A DNA stretch of 38,872 bases. Source: Cupriavidus basilensis OR16 (GTDB taxonomy: Bacteria > Pseudomonadota > Gammaproteobacteria > Burkholderiales > Burkholderiaceae). The stretch lies in contig NZ_AHJE01000193.1 of the NCBI RefSeq assembly GCF_000243095.1, positions 1 to 38,872 on the forward strand. Direction: 5' to 3'. Positions 1-8,838 of this stretch are shown here, in pieces. The notes under the pieces were generated by a model. It was not told the origin of the DNA, did not search any database, and worked only from the letters and a program-made list of their open reading frames with translations. A program made the translations under genes and the position numbers. Each line of letters opens with the position of its first letter. Within the stretch, counting starts at the first letter, position 1.

Positions 1-736
1 TGGTTGCCGTGGCACGGATGGCATCCGCGGCATCCGCGCCAGCCTGCAGGCCAGCGTAGTCAAGCACCGGGCTGAGCGCGACGAACGACGTGGCGGGGCG
101 GCCCGGAGCCGGTTCCTGGCTGGAATCGACCAGCCCGGTCCAGGACAGCGCGCCTGGCTTGCCAGCCAGCACCTGGTCGACCGTATCCGCGCTCTTGCCG
201 AGCAGTCTGGCCATGTCGCTCAGCTTGACCTGCCCCAGTTGCAGCGGCAGCGACAGCGTGGTCGACAGCGTATCGGACAGGCCGCGCAGGGTCGGGTCGT
301 GCGCCAGTGCGTTGAGCAACGGCCGCGCCTGGGTCAGCTGCGAGGTGACATCGCGCAGCTTGGGCGTTTCGACGAAGAGCAGGCCGTTGCGCTCGAAGAA
401 CTCGCCGCCGGGCTGGCTGACGGCACGAAAGAGCTTGCCCTGCTTGCCCAGCGCGCCGGCCAGCTCATTGGCGGCGGCGTCCGCCAGCTCTGGGGCCGGC
501 GCCTGCACCACGGCCAGGATCATCTGGTCGCGCTGGGGAAACGCAGCGCTCACGGCGGCATCGCGGCGCGCCCAGGGCTGGTCCGACTCGAGCAGGCGGC
601 TGATATCGGTATTGATGGCGAAGTGGCCGGCGACATAGACGCCGCTGACGATACTCAGCAGCAGCGCCAGCGCGATCACGGGCCACGCGCGGCGGGTGGA
701 AAACTGGACAATGCGGATGACCAACGACGTCAACAT
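1..736 (-). CDS. hpnN: HpnN, hopanoid-associated RND/MMPL transporter (N-terminal part)
   Basis: The gene begins at the ATG read backwards from 736 and runs off the left edge, so only about 245 N-terminal residues are visible. It opens with a hydrophobic segment (about residues 13-35), then a large periplasmic stretch starting with the family-typical INTDISRLL and a PW..RD segment, and later FFERNGLLFVETP. These match the first periplasmic domain of HpnN. HpnN-type RND proteins sit in the inner membrane and are known to move hopanoids to the outer membrane. It is transcribed away from hpnM, with 266 bases between the two starts. Family call is made from recognised motifs and from the hpn neighbours; a general MMPL exporter is the only alternative. 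Confidence 0.85.
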   Translation of the reverse strand, partial: MLTSLVIRIVQFSTRRAWPVIALALLLSIVSGVYVAGHFAINTDISRLLESDQPWARRDAAVSAAFPQRDQMILAVVQAPAPELADAAANELAGALGKQGKLFRAVSQPGGEFFERNGLLFVETPKLRDVTSQLTQARPLLNALAHDPTLRGLSDTLSTTLSLPLQLGQVKLSDMARLLGKSADTVDQVLAGKPGALSWTGLVDSSQEPAPGRPATSFVALSPVLDYAGLQAGADAADAIRATAT

Positions 737-1002
737 GGGCGATATAGGGAGCAGTAACGGTGTGGTGGGCTACAACGCCCGTAGTCAAAGGCGCAAAGCG
801 GCAGCCGCGAGTATAACGGGACGCAGCGGGGGTGGCGCTGCGCGGAGCGAGCACGCCGGTACGCTATACTGGCCCGGCACGTGCGCGCGGGCCAGGCGGT
901 AGCCTTGCAGCGGCGTGGCGCGTTTCCCGTTTTGATTTTCTTGGCAAGTCTGCCGGGCATTGCCGGCGGCGAACCGACTGGCATTCTCAGGTCCAAATTC
1001 GC

Positions 1003-1349
1003 ATGAAGAAACACGGTATTGCTTTCCAGGTCCTCGTCCCCCTCGTTCCGCTTGCCGCGGTGGCCATGGTTTGCCCCGCGCAAGCGCAAACGGTCGACAA
1101 GTCCTCGCCGGACCGCCTGGTGCGCGCGGCGGTCGAGGGCGTGATCGGTACCATCCAGTCCAGTCCCGATACGCGCAACGGCGATCTCGCCAAGATCACC
1201 GCGGTCGTGCAGCGCCAGTTCCTGCCATACGCCGATTTTGAGCGCACCACCCGGCTGGCGGTCGGCAGCGCCTGGCGCAATGCCACGCCCGAGCAGCAAA
1301 AGCAAAGTACCTGGCCAACCACAACGCGCGGCAGTCCGCCGACGCCTGA
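1003..1349 (+). pseudogene. hpnM: HpnM / MlaC-like (Ttg2D) periplasmic protein, internal deletion
   Basis: From the ATG at 1003 there is a signal peptide (MKKHGIAFQV..., ending ACPAQAQ-like near residue 29), then about 70 residues typical of MlaC/Ttg2D proteins (DLAKITAVVQRQFLPYADFE, then ATPEQQKQ). The family normally continues for about another 100 residues. Here the frame runs into nonsense at about 1305. The expected C-terminus, YLANHNARQSADA followed by TGA at 1347-1349, appears in a different frame starting at 1308. Beginning and end are both present and the middle (roughly 290 bases, inferred from family length) is missing. HpnM is a periplasmic partner of HpnN in hopanoid transport. 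Because the frame is lost without a stop, translation would run on into antisense of hpnH. Confidence 0.85.
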
Positions 1350-1396
1350 GCACCTGGCCTGGGCCAGTGCATCAGCGACAGCGTCAGGCATAAAAG

Positions 1397-1444
1397 AAAA
1401 GGCTCGCTCCCGGGTACGCGCGGTACCCGGGAGCGAGCCTTTTT
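1397..1444. terminator. Bidirectional intrinsic terminator between hpnM and hpnH
   Basis: A perfect 21-base inverted repeat (left arm 1397-1417, right arm 1423-1443) with a 5-base loop GCGCG. The GC-rich core is bordered by A-tract and T-tract on the two sides, giving a run of T after the stem on both strands. It lies between the convergent ends of hpnM (stop 1349) and hpnH (stop 1462), so it would end transcripts from both sides. Confidence 0.9.
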
Positions 1445-1461
1445 GCCAGCCAGCCTTCGGT

Positions 1462-2628
1462 TTAGTGCGCAGCGGCCTTGCGCGCCGCGGCGTCGTTGGC
1501 TGCCTTGGAAGGCTTCGAGCGGCCAATCTCTTCGAGCTTGATCTCGACGTGCTTCGAGAATACGTACTCGGCCGGGCGTTGCTTGGTCAGGTCGATATCC
1601 GGCGCCATCGGGCCCGAGGTACGCACGCCGCGCAGGGTCACGCCCAGTGCCTTGAGCGGGTGGGCGATGGTGTCCGCCACCGCGGTGGCCTCGAAGCCGC
1701 TATGGACCATGCAGTCGGCGCACTTCTCGTAGTTGCCAACGCCATAGGCGTCCCAGTCGGTGCCTTCCATCAATTCCTTGAAGGTGTCGACGTAGCCTTC
1801 GCCGAGCAGGTAGCATGGACGCTGCCAGCCGAACACGGTGCGCGCCGGGTTGCCCCAGGGCGTGCACTTGTAGGTCTGGTTGCCGGCCAGGAAGTCCAGG
1901 AACAGCGTGGACTGGCTGAAAGCCCAGTTCTTGCCGGCGCGGCCGCGTTCCAGGATGTCGCGGAACAGCTGGCGGGTCTTGCCGCGGTTCAGGAAGTGCT
2001 GCTGGTCGGGCGCGCGTTCGTAGGCGTAACCCGGCGAGACGGTGATGCCGTCCACGCCCATGGCCTTCACGGAGTCGAAGAAGCGGGCGACTTTTTCCGG
2101 CTCGGCATCGTTGAACAGCGTGCAGTTGATATTGACGCGGAAGCCACGCTTCTTGGCGGCGGCGATGGCCTCGACGCAGCGGTCGTACACGCCTTCCTGG
2201 CTGACCGAACGGTCATGCATCTCGCGATCGCCGTCCAGGTGCACCGACCAGACGAAGTACGGGCTCGGCTCGTACTGGTCCAGCTTCTTTTCCATCAGCA
2301 GCGCATTGGTGCACAGGTACACAAACTTGCGCCGCGCAATGATGCCCTTGACGATGGTCGGCATGTCCTTGTGCAGCAGCGGCTCGCCACCGGCGATGGA
2401 GACCACCGGCGCGCCGCATTCGTCGACCGCGCCCAGGCACTGCTCGATGGACAAGCGCTGGTTCAGGATGGGGTCCGGATAGTCGATCTTGCCGCAGCCG
2501 TTACAGGCCAGGTTGCAGCGGAACAGCGGCTCGAGCATCAGCGCCAGCGGATAGCGCTTGTTGCCGGAGAGGTGCTGCTTGACGACATAGGCGCCCACGC
2601 GGGCAACCTGCAGAAAGGGAATGGCCAA
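1462..2628 (-). CDS. hpnH: HpnH, adenosylhopane synthase (radical SAM)
   Basis: A 388-residue protein, full length for HpnH. The radical-SAM cluster motif CxxxCxxC is present as C38, C42 and C45 (RCNLACNGCGK), followed by the SAM-binding AGGEPLL segment. Further cysteines in the C-terminal half (PCYLLGEGY, NYEKCADC) match the family. HpnH joins the 5'-deoxyadenosyl radical to diploptene, the first step of extended (C35) hopanoid synthesis. The start is TTG, chosen because the family begins MAIPxLQVARVG and because an AAGGAAG ribosome-binding site lies six to seven bases upstream; no ATG lies at a suitable place. It follows ispH on the same strand after 33 bases, so they are probably one operon. 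Confidence 0.95.
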   Translation of the reverse strand: MAIPFLQVARVGAYVVKQHLSGNKRYPLALMLEPLFRCNLACNGCGKIDYPDPILNQRLSIEQCLGAVDECGAPVVSIAGGEPLLHKDMPTIVKGIIARRKFVYLCTNALLMEKKLDQYEPSPYFVWSVHLDGDREMHDRSVSQEGVYDRCVEAIAAAKKRGFRVNINCTLFNDAEPEKVARFFDSVKAMGVDGITVSPGYAYERAPDQQHFLNRGKTRQLFRDILERGRAGKNWAFSQSTLFLDFLAGNQTYKCTPWGNPARTVFGWQRPCYLLGEGYVDTFKELMEGTDWDAYGVGNYEKCADCMVHSGFEATAVADTIAHPLKALGVTLRGVRTSGPMAPDIDLTKQRPAEYVFSKHVEIKLEEIGRSKPSKAANDAAARKAAAH

Positions 2629-2661
2629 AATTTACTTCCTTGTGATAGGGGCGGCCGGGCG

Positions 2662-3663
2662 TTAGCCAGCGGCCGTTTGCGGGTCCGGCTGCGGCGCGGT
2701 TTCGGCAGTGGCCGTGCCGGCTGCCCGCTTGCGCGGCGACGGATCGGCCAGTTCGGCTGGCAAGCGGAATTCGGCGTGCTCTTCGCGGCCATCCATGACC
2801 GACACGTCTACCGGCCCGAGCTGGCGCAGCGTGGCGATCACGTCCTTGACCATTTCCTCGGGGGCGGAGGCGCCGGCCGTGATCCCCACGACTTCAACGC
2901 CGCGCACCCACTCGGGGTTCAGTTCGCTGCCATCGGCAATCAAATAGCTGGGCACACCGCTCTCCGTGCCGATCTCGCGCAGGCGGTTGGAGTTGGAACT
3001 ATTGGTGGCGCCGATCACAAGGATCACTTCCACCCGCTTGGAGAGCTCGCGCACGGCGCTTTGGCGGTTTTGCGTGGCGTAGCAGATATCACGCGTATCC
3101 GGCCCGACCAAATTGGCAAAACGCCCGCTCAGGGCGGCAATTATATTACGTGTGTCGTCAACGCTGAGGGTAGTCTGGGTAACGTAGGCAACCGGCGTGT
3201 CCGTGGGCAGGTCGAGCAGCGCGACTTCCGCTTCGCTCTGCACCAGGATCACCTTGCCGGGAATCTGCCCCATCGTGCCCTCGACTTCCGGATGGCCGGC
3301 ATGGCCGATCAGGATCACGGTGCGGCCACTGGCAGCATACTGGCGGCCCTGGGTGTGGACCTTGATCACCAGCGGGCAGGTCGCGTCAATGGAGTGCAAC
3401 TGGCGGGTCTTGGCATCGCTTTCGACATCCCTGGAGACGCCATGCGCGCTGAAGATGGTGACGGCGCCGGTCGGCACTTCGTCCAGTTCTTCCACGAAGC
3501 GAGCGCCCTTGTGTCTCAACGCTTCAACCACGTGCTTGTTGTGCACGATTTCGTGTCGCACGAACACCGGGGCTCCGTGTTTGACGAGGGCACGGTCTAC
3601 AATCTCGATCGCGCGCACCACGCCAGCACAAAAACCGCGGGGTTGAGCAAGAATCACCTGCAT
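2662..3663 (-). CDS. ispH: IspH, 4-hydroxy-3-methylbut-2-enyl diphosphate reductase
   Basis: A 333-residue IspH (LytB). The three iron-sulfur ligands are C12 (RGFCAGV), C96 (DATCPLV) and C194 (DICYATQNRQ). The substrate-binding H41 and H124 and the catalytic E126 in HPEVEGTMGQ are present, as is the ATNSSNSNRL segment. The enzyme makes IPP and DMAPP from HMBPP in the last step of the MEP pathway. The C-terminal 20 or so residues are a low-complexity tail rich in A, P and T. Its position directly upstream of hpnH suggests a hopanoid-dedicated copy, perhaps in addition to a housekeeping ispH elsewhere; that second copy is inference. ATG start, divergent from hpnA. Confidence 0.96.
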   Translation of the reverse strand: MQVILAQPRGFCAGVVRAIEIVDRALVKHGAPVFVRHEIVHNKHVVEALRHKGARFVEELDEVPTGAVTIFSAHGVSRDVESDAKTRQLHSIDATCPLVIKVHTQGRQYAASGRTVILIGHAGHPEVEGTMGQIPGKVILVQSEAEVALLDLPTDTPVAYVTQTTLSVDDTRNIIAALSGRFANLVGPDTRDICYATQNRQSAVRELSKRVEVILVIGATNSSNSNRLREIGTESGVPSYLIADGSELNPEWVRGVEVVGITAGASAPEEMVKDVIATLRQLGPVDVSVMDGREEHAEFRLPAELADPSPRKRAAGTATAETAPQPDPQTAAG

Positions 3664-3821
3664 AAAGATAGGCCCCCCGACCCAGTCAACGGGTTCAGCA
3701 TGAGTAGATATTCCGGAATCACTTTCCCGTCATACGGTGGTTACTATATACCCGTGCCGCAACCTTTGCCTGGCACCTGGCTACTGCCAGCAACACTTTG
3801 AGGGTTTTACCGGTGGGTGAT
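3664..3821. promoter_or_regulatory. Divergent promoter region ispH-hpnH / hpnA
   Basis: This non-coding stretch separates the ispH start from the hpnA start, so promoters for both directions must lie here. An AT-rich TACTATATACCC around 3744-3755 could serve as a -10 region. I cannot fix a convincing -35 box, so this is a region call only. Confidence 0.4.
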
Positions 3822-4823
3822 ATGAGTTCAGGGGACTACGTCCTGGTAACGGGCGCATCCGGCTTTCTCGGCTCGGCAGTAGCGCGGCAGGCACTGGCGC
3901 GCGGTTTTCGGGTGCGGGCGATGGTACGCGCCGGCAGTCCGCGGCGCAACCTGGAGGGCCTGCCCGTGGAGATCGCCGAGGGCGATATGCGCGACGCGCG
4001 CGCCATGGAGAGCGCGCTGCGCGGCGTGCGCTATCTCTTTCACGTGGCGGCGGACTACCGGCTGTGGGCGCCGGATCCCGAGGAAATCGTGCGCACCAAT
4101 GTGGCTGGCACCGAGACTGTGATGAGCGCGGCACTCACATGCGGTGTCGAGCGCATCGTCTACACCAGCAGCGTGGCGACCTTGCGCGTGGCGGGTGCCA
4201 CCGCGCCGGTGACGGAAGAGGCCGCCATGAGCGGCCATGAGGCCATCGGCGCCTACAAGCGCAGCAAGGTGCTGGCCGAGCGCGTGGTCGAGCGCATGGT
4301 GGCCCGTGACGGGCTCGCCGCCGTGATCGTCAACCCCTCCACGCCGATCGGCCCGCGCGACGTGCGGCCCACGCCCACCGGGCGCATCATCGTCGAGGCC
4401 GCCAGCGGCAAGATTCCCGCCTTTGTCGATACCGGCCTGAACCTGGTGCATGTGGATGACGTGGCCGAAGGGCATATGCTGGCGCTGGAGCGTGGCGTGA
4501 CCGGCGAGCGCTATATCCTCGGCGGGCAGGACGTCGGGCTGCAGCAGATGCTGGCCGATATCGCCGCCATGACGGGGCGGCGCGCGCCCACCATCCGCTT
4601 GCCGCGCTGGCCGCTTTACCCGCTCGCTTACGCGGCGGAGGCGGTGGCGCGCATGACCGGGAAGGAACCCTTCCTGACGGCGGATGGCCTGTCGATGTCG
4701 AAATACCGGATGTTCTTCAGTTCGGAGAAAGCCCGCCTGGCGTTAGGCTACCAGGCGCGGCCTTACCAGCAAGGCCTGAGCGAGGCGCTCGCCTGGTTCC
4801 GCACCGCGGGCTACCTGCGCTAG
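3822..4823 (+). CDS. hpnA: HpnA, hopanoid-associated sugar epimerase (extended SDR)
   Basis: An NAD(P)-binding extended short-chain dehydrogenase of 333 residues. The Rossmann motif GASGFLG is at residues 11-17, HVAADYRLW follows, the catalytic YxxxK is in AYKRSK, and VNPSTPIGPRD is the typical post-catalytic segment. HpnA-type proteins modify or build the sugar-derived side chain of extended hopanoids. I chose ATG 3822, preceded by GGTGGGTG at good spacing, because HpnA proteins start just before the VLVTGASGF strand. An in-frame TTG at 3798 would add eight residues. Divergent from ispH; its end is 11 bases from the end of the convergent hpnB. Confidence 0.92.
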   Translation: MSSGDYVLVTGASGFLGSAVARQALARGFRVRAMVRAGSPRRNLEGLPVEIAEGDMRDARAMESALRGVRYLFHVAADYRLWAPDPEEIVRTNVAGTETVMSAALTCGVERIVYTSSVATLRVAGATAPVTEEAAMSGHEAIGAYKRSKVLAERVVERMVARDGLAAVIVNPSTPIGPRDVRPTPTGRIIVEAASGKIPAFVDTGLNLVHVDDVAEGHMLALERGVTGERYILGGQDVGLQQMLADIAAMTGRRAPTIRLPRWPLYPLAYAAEAVARMTGKEPFLTADGLSMSKYRMFFSSEKARLALGYQARPYQQGLSEALAWFRTAGYLR

Positions 4824-4834
4824 GCCCGCCAAGC

Positions 4835-5982
4835 TCAGCCGCGCTGGGGCGCCTGCGCGCGCCCCTTCCACTGGCCGCCCTTGCGCAGCCAGTAGCGGCG
4901 CGCTGAGTCGATTGTGGCGCCGAGATAAAACAACGCCGTCACCGGCAGCAGAGGCGCCAGCCACAGCGGCTGGCGGTATTCACGCAGCATGGGCACGTAG
5001 GCCAGCGCCATGGCCAGCCAGGCGGCCCATGCCGGCCACAGCCGCAGGCCGCCACCCAGCGCCAGCAGGGGTGGCGCCAGGTACGTGAGGACCATGCCCG
5101 CCACTGCGCCGGCCAGCAGCAGCGGCGAATAGTGCAATTGGGTGTAGGCACTGCGGGCAATCATGTCCCACAGGCTGCGCCAGTCATCGTAGGGGCGCAC
5201 GGAGACGCTGTCGTCGGCCAGGTCGAGACCTTGATGCAGGCAGCCAGGCTGCAGTCATCGATCAGCTCGCCCCGGATCGCGGCAAATCCGCCGATGCGCG
5301 CCAGCGCGCTGCGGCGCGCCAGCATGCAGCCGCCGGCGGCCGCAGCCACGCCGCTGTGCGGATTGTTCACGCGGGCAAACGGGTAGAGCTTGGCAAAGAA
5401 GAACACAAAGGCCGGGACGATCAGGCGTTCCCACCAGGATGCGCAGCGCAGCCGCACCATCAGTGAAACCAGATCCCGCTGCTCATGCGCAGCACGTGCC
5501 ACCAACTGGGCCAGCACGCCATCGCCGTGATGGATGTCGGCATCCGTCAGCCACACCCAGCCCGCGCCGGGCGCAGCGTTGTCGGCCGCTTCCAGGCCCT
5601 CCGACTGCGCCCAGACCTTGCCGCTCCAGCCGGCCGGCAGGTCGCGTGCCGTGATCACGGTGAGCGCATCCGCCTTGCCCAGCGCCGCTGCGGCGCTGCG
5701 CGCGCGCGCCGCTGCGGCGCTGCGCGCGATGTCCGCCGTGCCGTCCGTGCTGTGGTCGTCCACCACCACCAGCCGCAGCGCTGCGGGATAAGCCTGGCCC
5801 AGCACGCTGGCCACGGCGCCACCGATCACGTCCGCCTCGTTGCGGGCCGGGATGATGGCAACCACCTCCGGCCATTGCGCGGGGGCGGGCGCGAGGCCCG
5901 GCTTGCGCACCCGCCAGAAGCCGGCACGGCCGGCCAGCAGCACGCACCAGATGGCGAGCGAGATCAGGGACAACACGAACAT
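4835..5982 (-). pseudogene. hpnB: HpnB, hopene-associated glycosyltransferase (family 2), frameshifted
   Basis: The N-terminal part starts at ATG 5982 with GGAG nine bases upstream. It has a membrane helix, then the GT2 motifs IIPARNEA, VVDDHSTDGT and WLTDADI, and RGELIDDCSLA. At about 5225-5232 the frame breaks right after AACIK. The expected continuation (LDLADDSVSVRPYDDWRS, then three membrane segments and the typical end GGQWKGRAQ) is present but in another frame. By comparison with the family only a handful of residues are missing, so the lesion is probably a deletion of about 10-25 bases. The gene also carries a 24-base in-frame tandem duplication at 5682-5728, giving ARSAAAA twice. HpnB is an inner-membrane glycosyltransferase of the hopanoid cluster. 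Confidence 0.85.
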
Positions 5983-6022
5983 CTCAAAAAACTCCAGGAC
6001 CGGATAAGTAGGGCAGGGGGGC

Positions 6023-6991
6023 TCAGCGTAACAGGCGCCGGGCAAGGCGGGCCAGCTTGGGCACGGTTTCGGGGCGCAGCAGGCGCGGATCGTAGCCGGC
6101 CATGCGGCGGTCGTTCTCGGCCAGGCAAAGCTCGATCATCGCCCGCGGGGACAAGGCTTCGGCTAGCGAGGCCGTGCTGTTCATGGGGAAGTTCGCGTCC
6201 TTGGCCACGCCGTCGGCGTCGATGCCGCGCGCAATGCCAATGCGCTCCCAGATCAGGAACGCCCACACTCGCATCACCTTGAGCGCGTACAGCGGGCGCC
6301 GCCACCAGGGCAGGTTGCAGCGATACCAGGCCGCCCAGTTGACAAAGAACAGGATGTGCCGGCCCTCCTCCTGGATGACCGGCTCGAAGGTTTCCACCAG
6401 TTCGGCCGGGAAGAAGCCCGAGCGCTTGGCCGCGGCAAACAGGCCAAAGGCAAAAAAACTATCGATGCATTCGCTGTAGCCGGTGACCAGCCAACCCCAC
6501 TCCACGTCAGCGGGCGGACGATACTCGGGTTCGGGCGCCAGGGCGATGCCGTAGGCTTCCACCAGTTTCGACAACACCACCTTGTGCCGTGCCTCCTCGC
6601 CGCCATCCATTTCCAGCGCGCTGCACAGCAGGGGATCGGACACGGTATCGGCGAAGGCCTGCACCCGCACGGATGCGCGGCCTTCTGTCTGCACCGCGAT
6701 ATCCCAGATCGGCAGCGAGATGACACGGTGCAGGGCATCCGGGTCAAGCCGGGGCCAGTCGATGACAGCGGGTTTGTAGGGGTTGTGGGTTTGCAGCAGC
6801 ATATTGCAGAACATGCGCAGATGCTGTGGCGAGCCGATGCGGACCGCCCCGGGCTCGGGATCGGTCCAGTTGCGCATGGCATGGTCGGCCTGGTCGATCT
6901 CGGCTTTCGCGAGGGCCGCGACCACGGCGGCGGCCTTGGCTTCGGTACCCGGCTCGCTGGTCCTGCTGGGTGTGGCAAGCGCGTCTGACAT
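6023..6991 (-). CDS. Ferritin-like diiron-domain protein of the hopanoid cluster
   Basis: A 322-residue soluble protein with two helix-borne metal-binding motifs, EEARH (in DGGEEARHKVV) and EEGRH (in IQEEGRHILFF), plus further conserved E and W residues. This is the pattern of a ferritin-like four-helix diiron carboxylate protein. No signal peptide is seen. It lies 40 bases upstream of hpnB on the same strand, so the two are probably co-transcribed. Such a protein could be an oxygenase or a metal-handling factor in hopanoid or membrane lipid metabolism. The substrate is unknown to me; only the fold and the neighbourhood are supported. Confidence 0.8.
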   Translation of the reverse strand: MSDALATPSRTSEPGTEAKAAAVVAALAKAEIDQADHAMRNWTDPEPGAVRIGSPQHLRMFCNMLLQTHNPYKPAVIDWPRLDPDALHRVISLPIWDIAVQTEGRASVRVQAFADTVSDPLLCSALEMDGGEEARHKVVLSKLVEAYGIALAPEPEYRPPADVEWGWLVTGYSECIDSFFAFGLFAAAKRSGFFPAELVETFEPVIQEEGRHILFFVNWAAWYRCNLPWWRRPLYALKVMRVWAFLIWERIGIARGIDADGVAKDANFPMNSTASLAEALSPRAMIELCLAENDRRMAGYDPRLLRPETVPKLARLARRLLR

Positions 6992-7114
6992 CCTGCTCCC
7001 CTGGCGGTTGATGGTCCGGGGGTAATTCTAGCGTGGCCAGCGCGCCTGCGCGTGCCAGACAAGCATCACGGCACGCGAGAGGCTACTGCATGGCCAGCCA
7101 AGGCAGGACGGGAC

Positions 7115-8494
7115 TTAGCCCTGGTACTGCACCGGCAAACGAGACTGCATGCCCAGCTTGTAGTACAGCACAGTCAGCAGGATCAGCCAGGCCGGGCCAA
7201 CATAGAGCGCGATGCGCGTATCCGGGAAGTACGCCATCAGCGCCACCACCAGCCCCAGGAAGGCCAGCGCCACCCACGAGCCATAGGGCCAGAAGGGCAT
7301 GCGGAAGGCCAGCTTGCTGCGCGCGGCCGGGGACAGGCCGCGGCGGAAGTTCATCTGCGTGACCAGGATCACGGCCCAGGTCCAGACCGCGCCGAAGGTG
7401 GAGATCGATGTCACCCACACGAACACCTTCTCGGGCACCAGGTAGTTCAGCAGCACGCCGCACAGCAGTGCCGCGATCGAGACCAGCAAGGCGCGGCGGG
7501 GCACGCCGTTGCGGTCGACCACGGCAAAGGCGCGCGGCGCCTGGCCTTGCTGGGCCAGGTTGTAGAGCATGCGCCCGGTGCTGAAGATGCCGCCGTTGCA
7601 CGACGACAGCGCCGCGGTCAGCACCACGAAGTTGATGATGCCGGCGGCGGTCTTGATGCCCAGCCGCTCGAAGGTCATGACGAAGGGACTGCCCTGGGTG
7701 CCAATCTCGTTCCAGGGATAAATGGCGAGGATCACGAACAGTGCACCCACGTAGAAGATCAGGATGCGCCAGAACACCGAGTTGATGGCGCCCGGGATCG
7801 ATTTCTGCGGGTTCTTGGCTTCGCCGGCGGTCAGGCCGATCATCTCCACGCCGAGGTAGGCGAACATCACCATCTGCAGCGACATCAGCACGCCGGAGGC
7901 GCCGTTGGGCATGAAGCCGCCGTGCTGCCACAGGTTGGAAATGCCGACCGCCACGCCGCCGTTGCCGAAGCCGGCCACGATCATGCCGGTGCCGCCCACC
8001 AGCATCAGCACGATGGTGACGACCTTGATCATGGCGAACCAGAACTCGAATTCGCCGTAGGCCTTGACCGTCATCAGGTTGATCGAGCCCATCGCTGCCA
8101 GCGCGGCAAGCGCCCAGATCCAGCGCGGCACGTCGGGGAACCAGATGCCCATGTAGATGGCAACGGCCGTGATTTCGGCGATGCAGGTCACCAGCCACAG
8201 GAACCAGTAGTTCCAGCCGGTCAGGTAGCCGGCAAGCGGCCCCATGTAGTCCTGCGCGTAGCGGCAGAAGGAGCCTGCCACCGGGTTGTGCACGGCCATC
8301 TCGCCCAGTGCCCGCATGATCAGGAAGATCATGGCGCCGCCGATGATGTAGGCCAGCATGATGGCCGGGCCTGCCATCTTGATGGCGGTGGCCGAACCCA
8401 GGAACAGGCCCACGCCAATGGCCGAGCCCAGCGCCATCAGCCTGATCTGGCGCTCGCCCAGGCCGCGGTGCAACGCTTCTGCGTTTTCACTCAT
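7115..8494 (-). CDS. Amino acid permease, APC superfamily (AAT family, ProY/AroP type)
   Basis: A 459-residue integral membrane protein with about twelve hydrophobic segments and no large loops. The first helix carries the APC signature GSAIGVGLFLGSA, followed by GPAIMLAYIIGG and the conserved RALGEMAVHNPVAGSF. The loop AGEAKNPQKSIPGAI and the segment SSCNGGIFSTGRMLYNLA are typical of the bacterial AAT family (proline, aromatic amino acid, GABA and similar permeases). It imports an amino acid with protons; the exact substrate cannot be told from sequence, though the overall look is closest to ProY. ATG start at 8494. It stands alone, with a long leader upstream. Confidence 0.9.
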   Translation of the reverse strand: MSENAEALHRGLGERQIRLMALGSAIGVGLFLGSATAIKMAGPAIMLAYIIGGAMIFLIMRALGEMAVHNPVAGSFCRYAQDYMGPLAGYLTGWNYWFLWLVTCIAEITAVAIYMGIWFPDVPRWIWALAALAAMGSINLMTVKAYGEFEFWFAMIKVVTIVLMLVGGTGMIVAGFGNGGVAVGISNLWQHGGFMPNGASGVLMSLQMVMFAYLGVEMIGLTAGEAKNPQKSIPGAINSVFWRILIFYVGALFVILAIYPWNEIGTQGSPFVMTFERLGIKTAAGIINFVVLTAALSSCNGGIFSTGRMLYNLAQQGQAPRAFAVVDRNGVPRRALLVSIAALLCGVLLNYLVPEKVFVWVTSISTFGAVWTWAVILVTQMNFRRGLSPAARSKLAFRMPFWPYGSWVALAFLGLVVALMAYFPDTRIALYVGPAWLILLTVLYYKLGMQSRLPVQYQG

Positions 8495-8838
8495 CTTTTT
8501 GTCTCCGATCGGTAATTGTCCGGAAGCCGCCCCTTTTGGGGGCGGCCCGGGTGCTCTTCCTGCCTCCGTTGGCCCCGCCGCGCAGATGATGGGCGACGGG
8601 GCCAGTGCCGCAGGTTTTCAGGGAATGCCGGATGGGCATGTCCTACTGAAAACCTGGCTGTCGGCGCAATTGTTTGCCTTTTAATACAAGGGTGGCAATC
8701 AAGCAGGCAGCCAGGAGCGGCACTATTGAACGGAAGTGGCGTGCAGGTTAAAGACAATCGATCAGTATTTGTTTGGGAAATATCGATATCTGGCAGGAAT
8801 AATTACTGCCGAGATCCGGCGGCTGTCGCCGCTTCACG
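8495..8838 (-). promoter_or_regulatory. Long non-coding leader of the permease gene with three hairpins
   Basis: These 344 bases hold no gene. Read toward the permease they contain three possible hairpins. The first is a large stem with arms 8611-8621 and 8646-8656 (11 perfect pairs), extended inward by a second imperfect stem. The second pairs GGCCCCG with CGGGGCC (about 8570-8602). The third has arms 8526-8533 and 8539-8546 (8 perfect pairs) and ends about 30 bases before the start codon. The AT-rich stretch at 8750-8810 is a likely promoter area. No known riboswitch class is recognised. Confidence 0.4.

Noticed and set aside
832..3801. A 989-codon open frame on the plus strand
   Set aside because: It only reflects loss of the hpnM stop after the internal deletion; from about 1310 on it is antisense to the well-supported hpnH and ispH genes and has no family resemblance.
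7052..8515. A 487-codon plus-strand frame, rich in H, Q, D
   Set aside because: Antisense shadow of the amino acid permease; composition is typical of a reversed GC-rich coding frame.
8495..8760. A named riboswitch before the permease gene
   Set aside because: Hairpins are visible but no core of a known class could be recognised, so only a structured leader is claimed.
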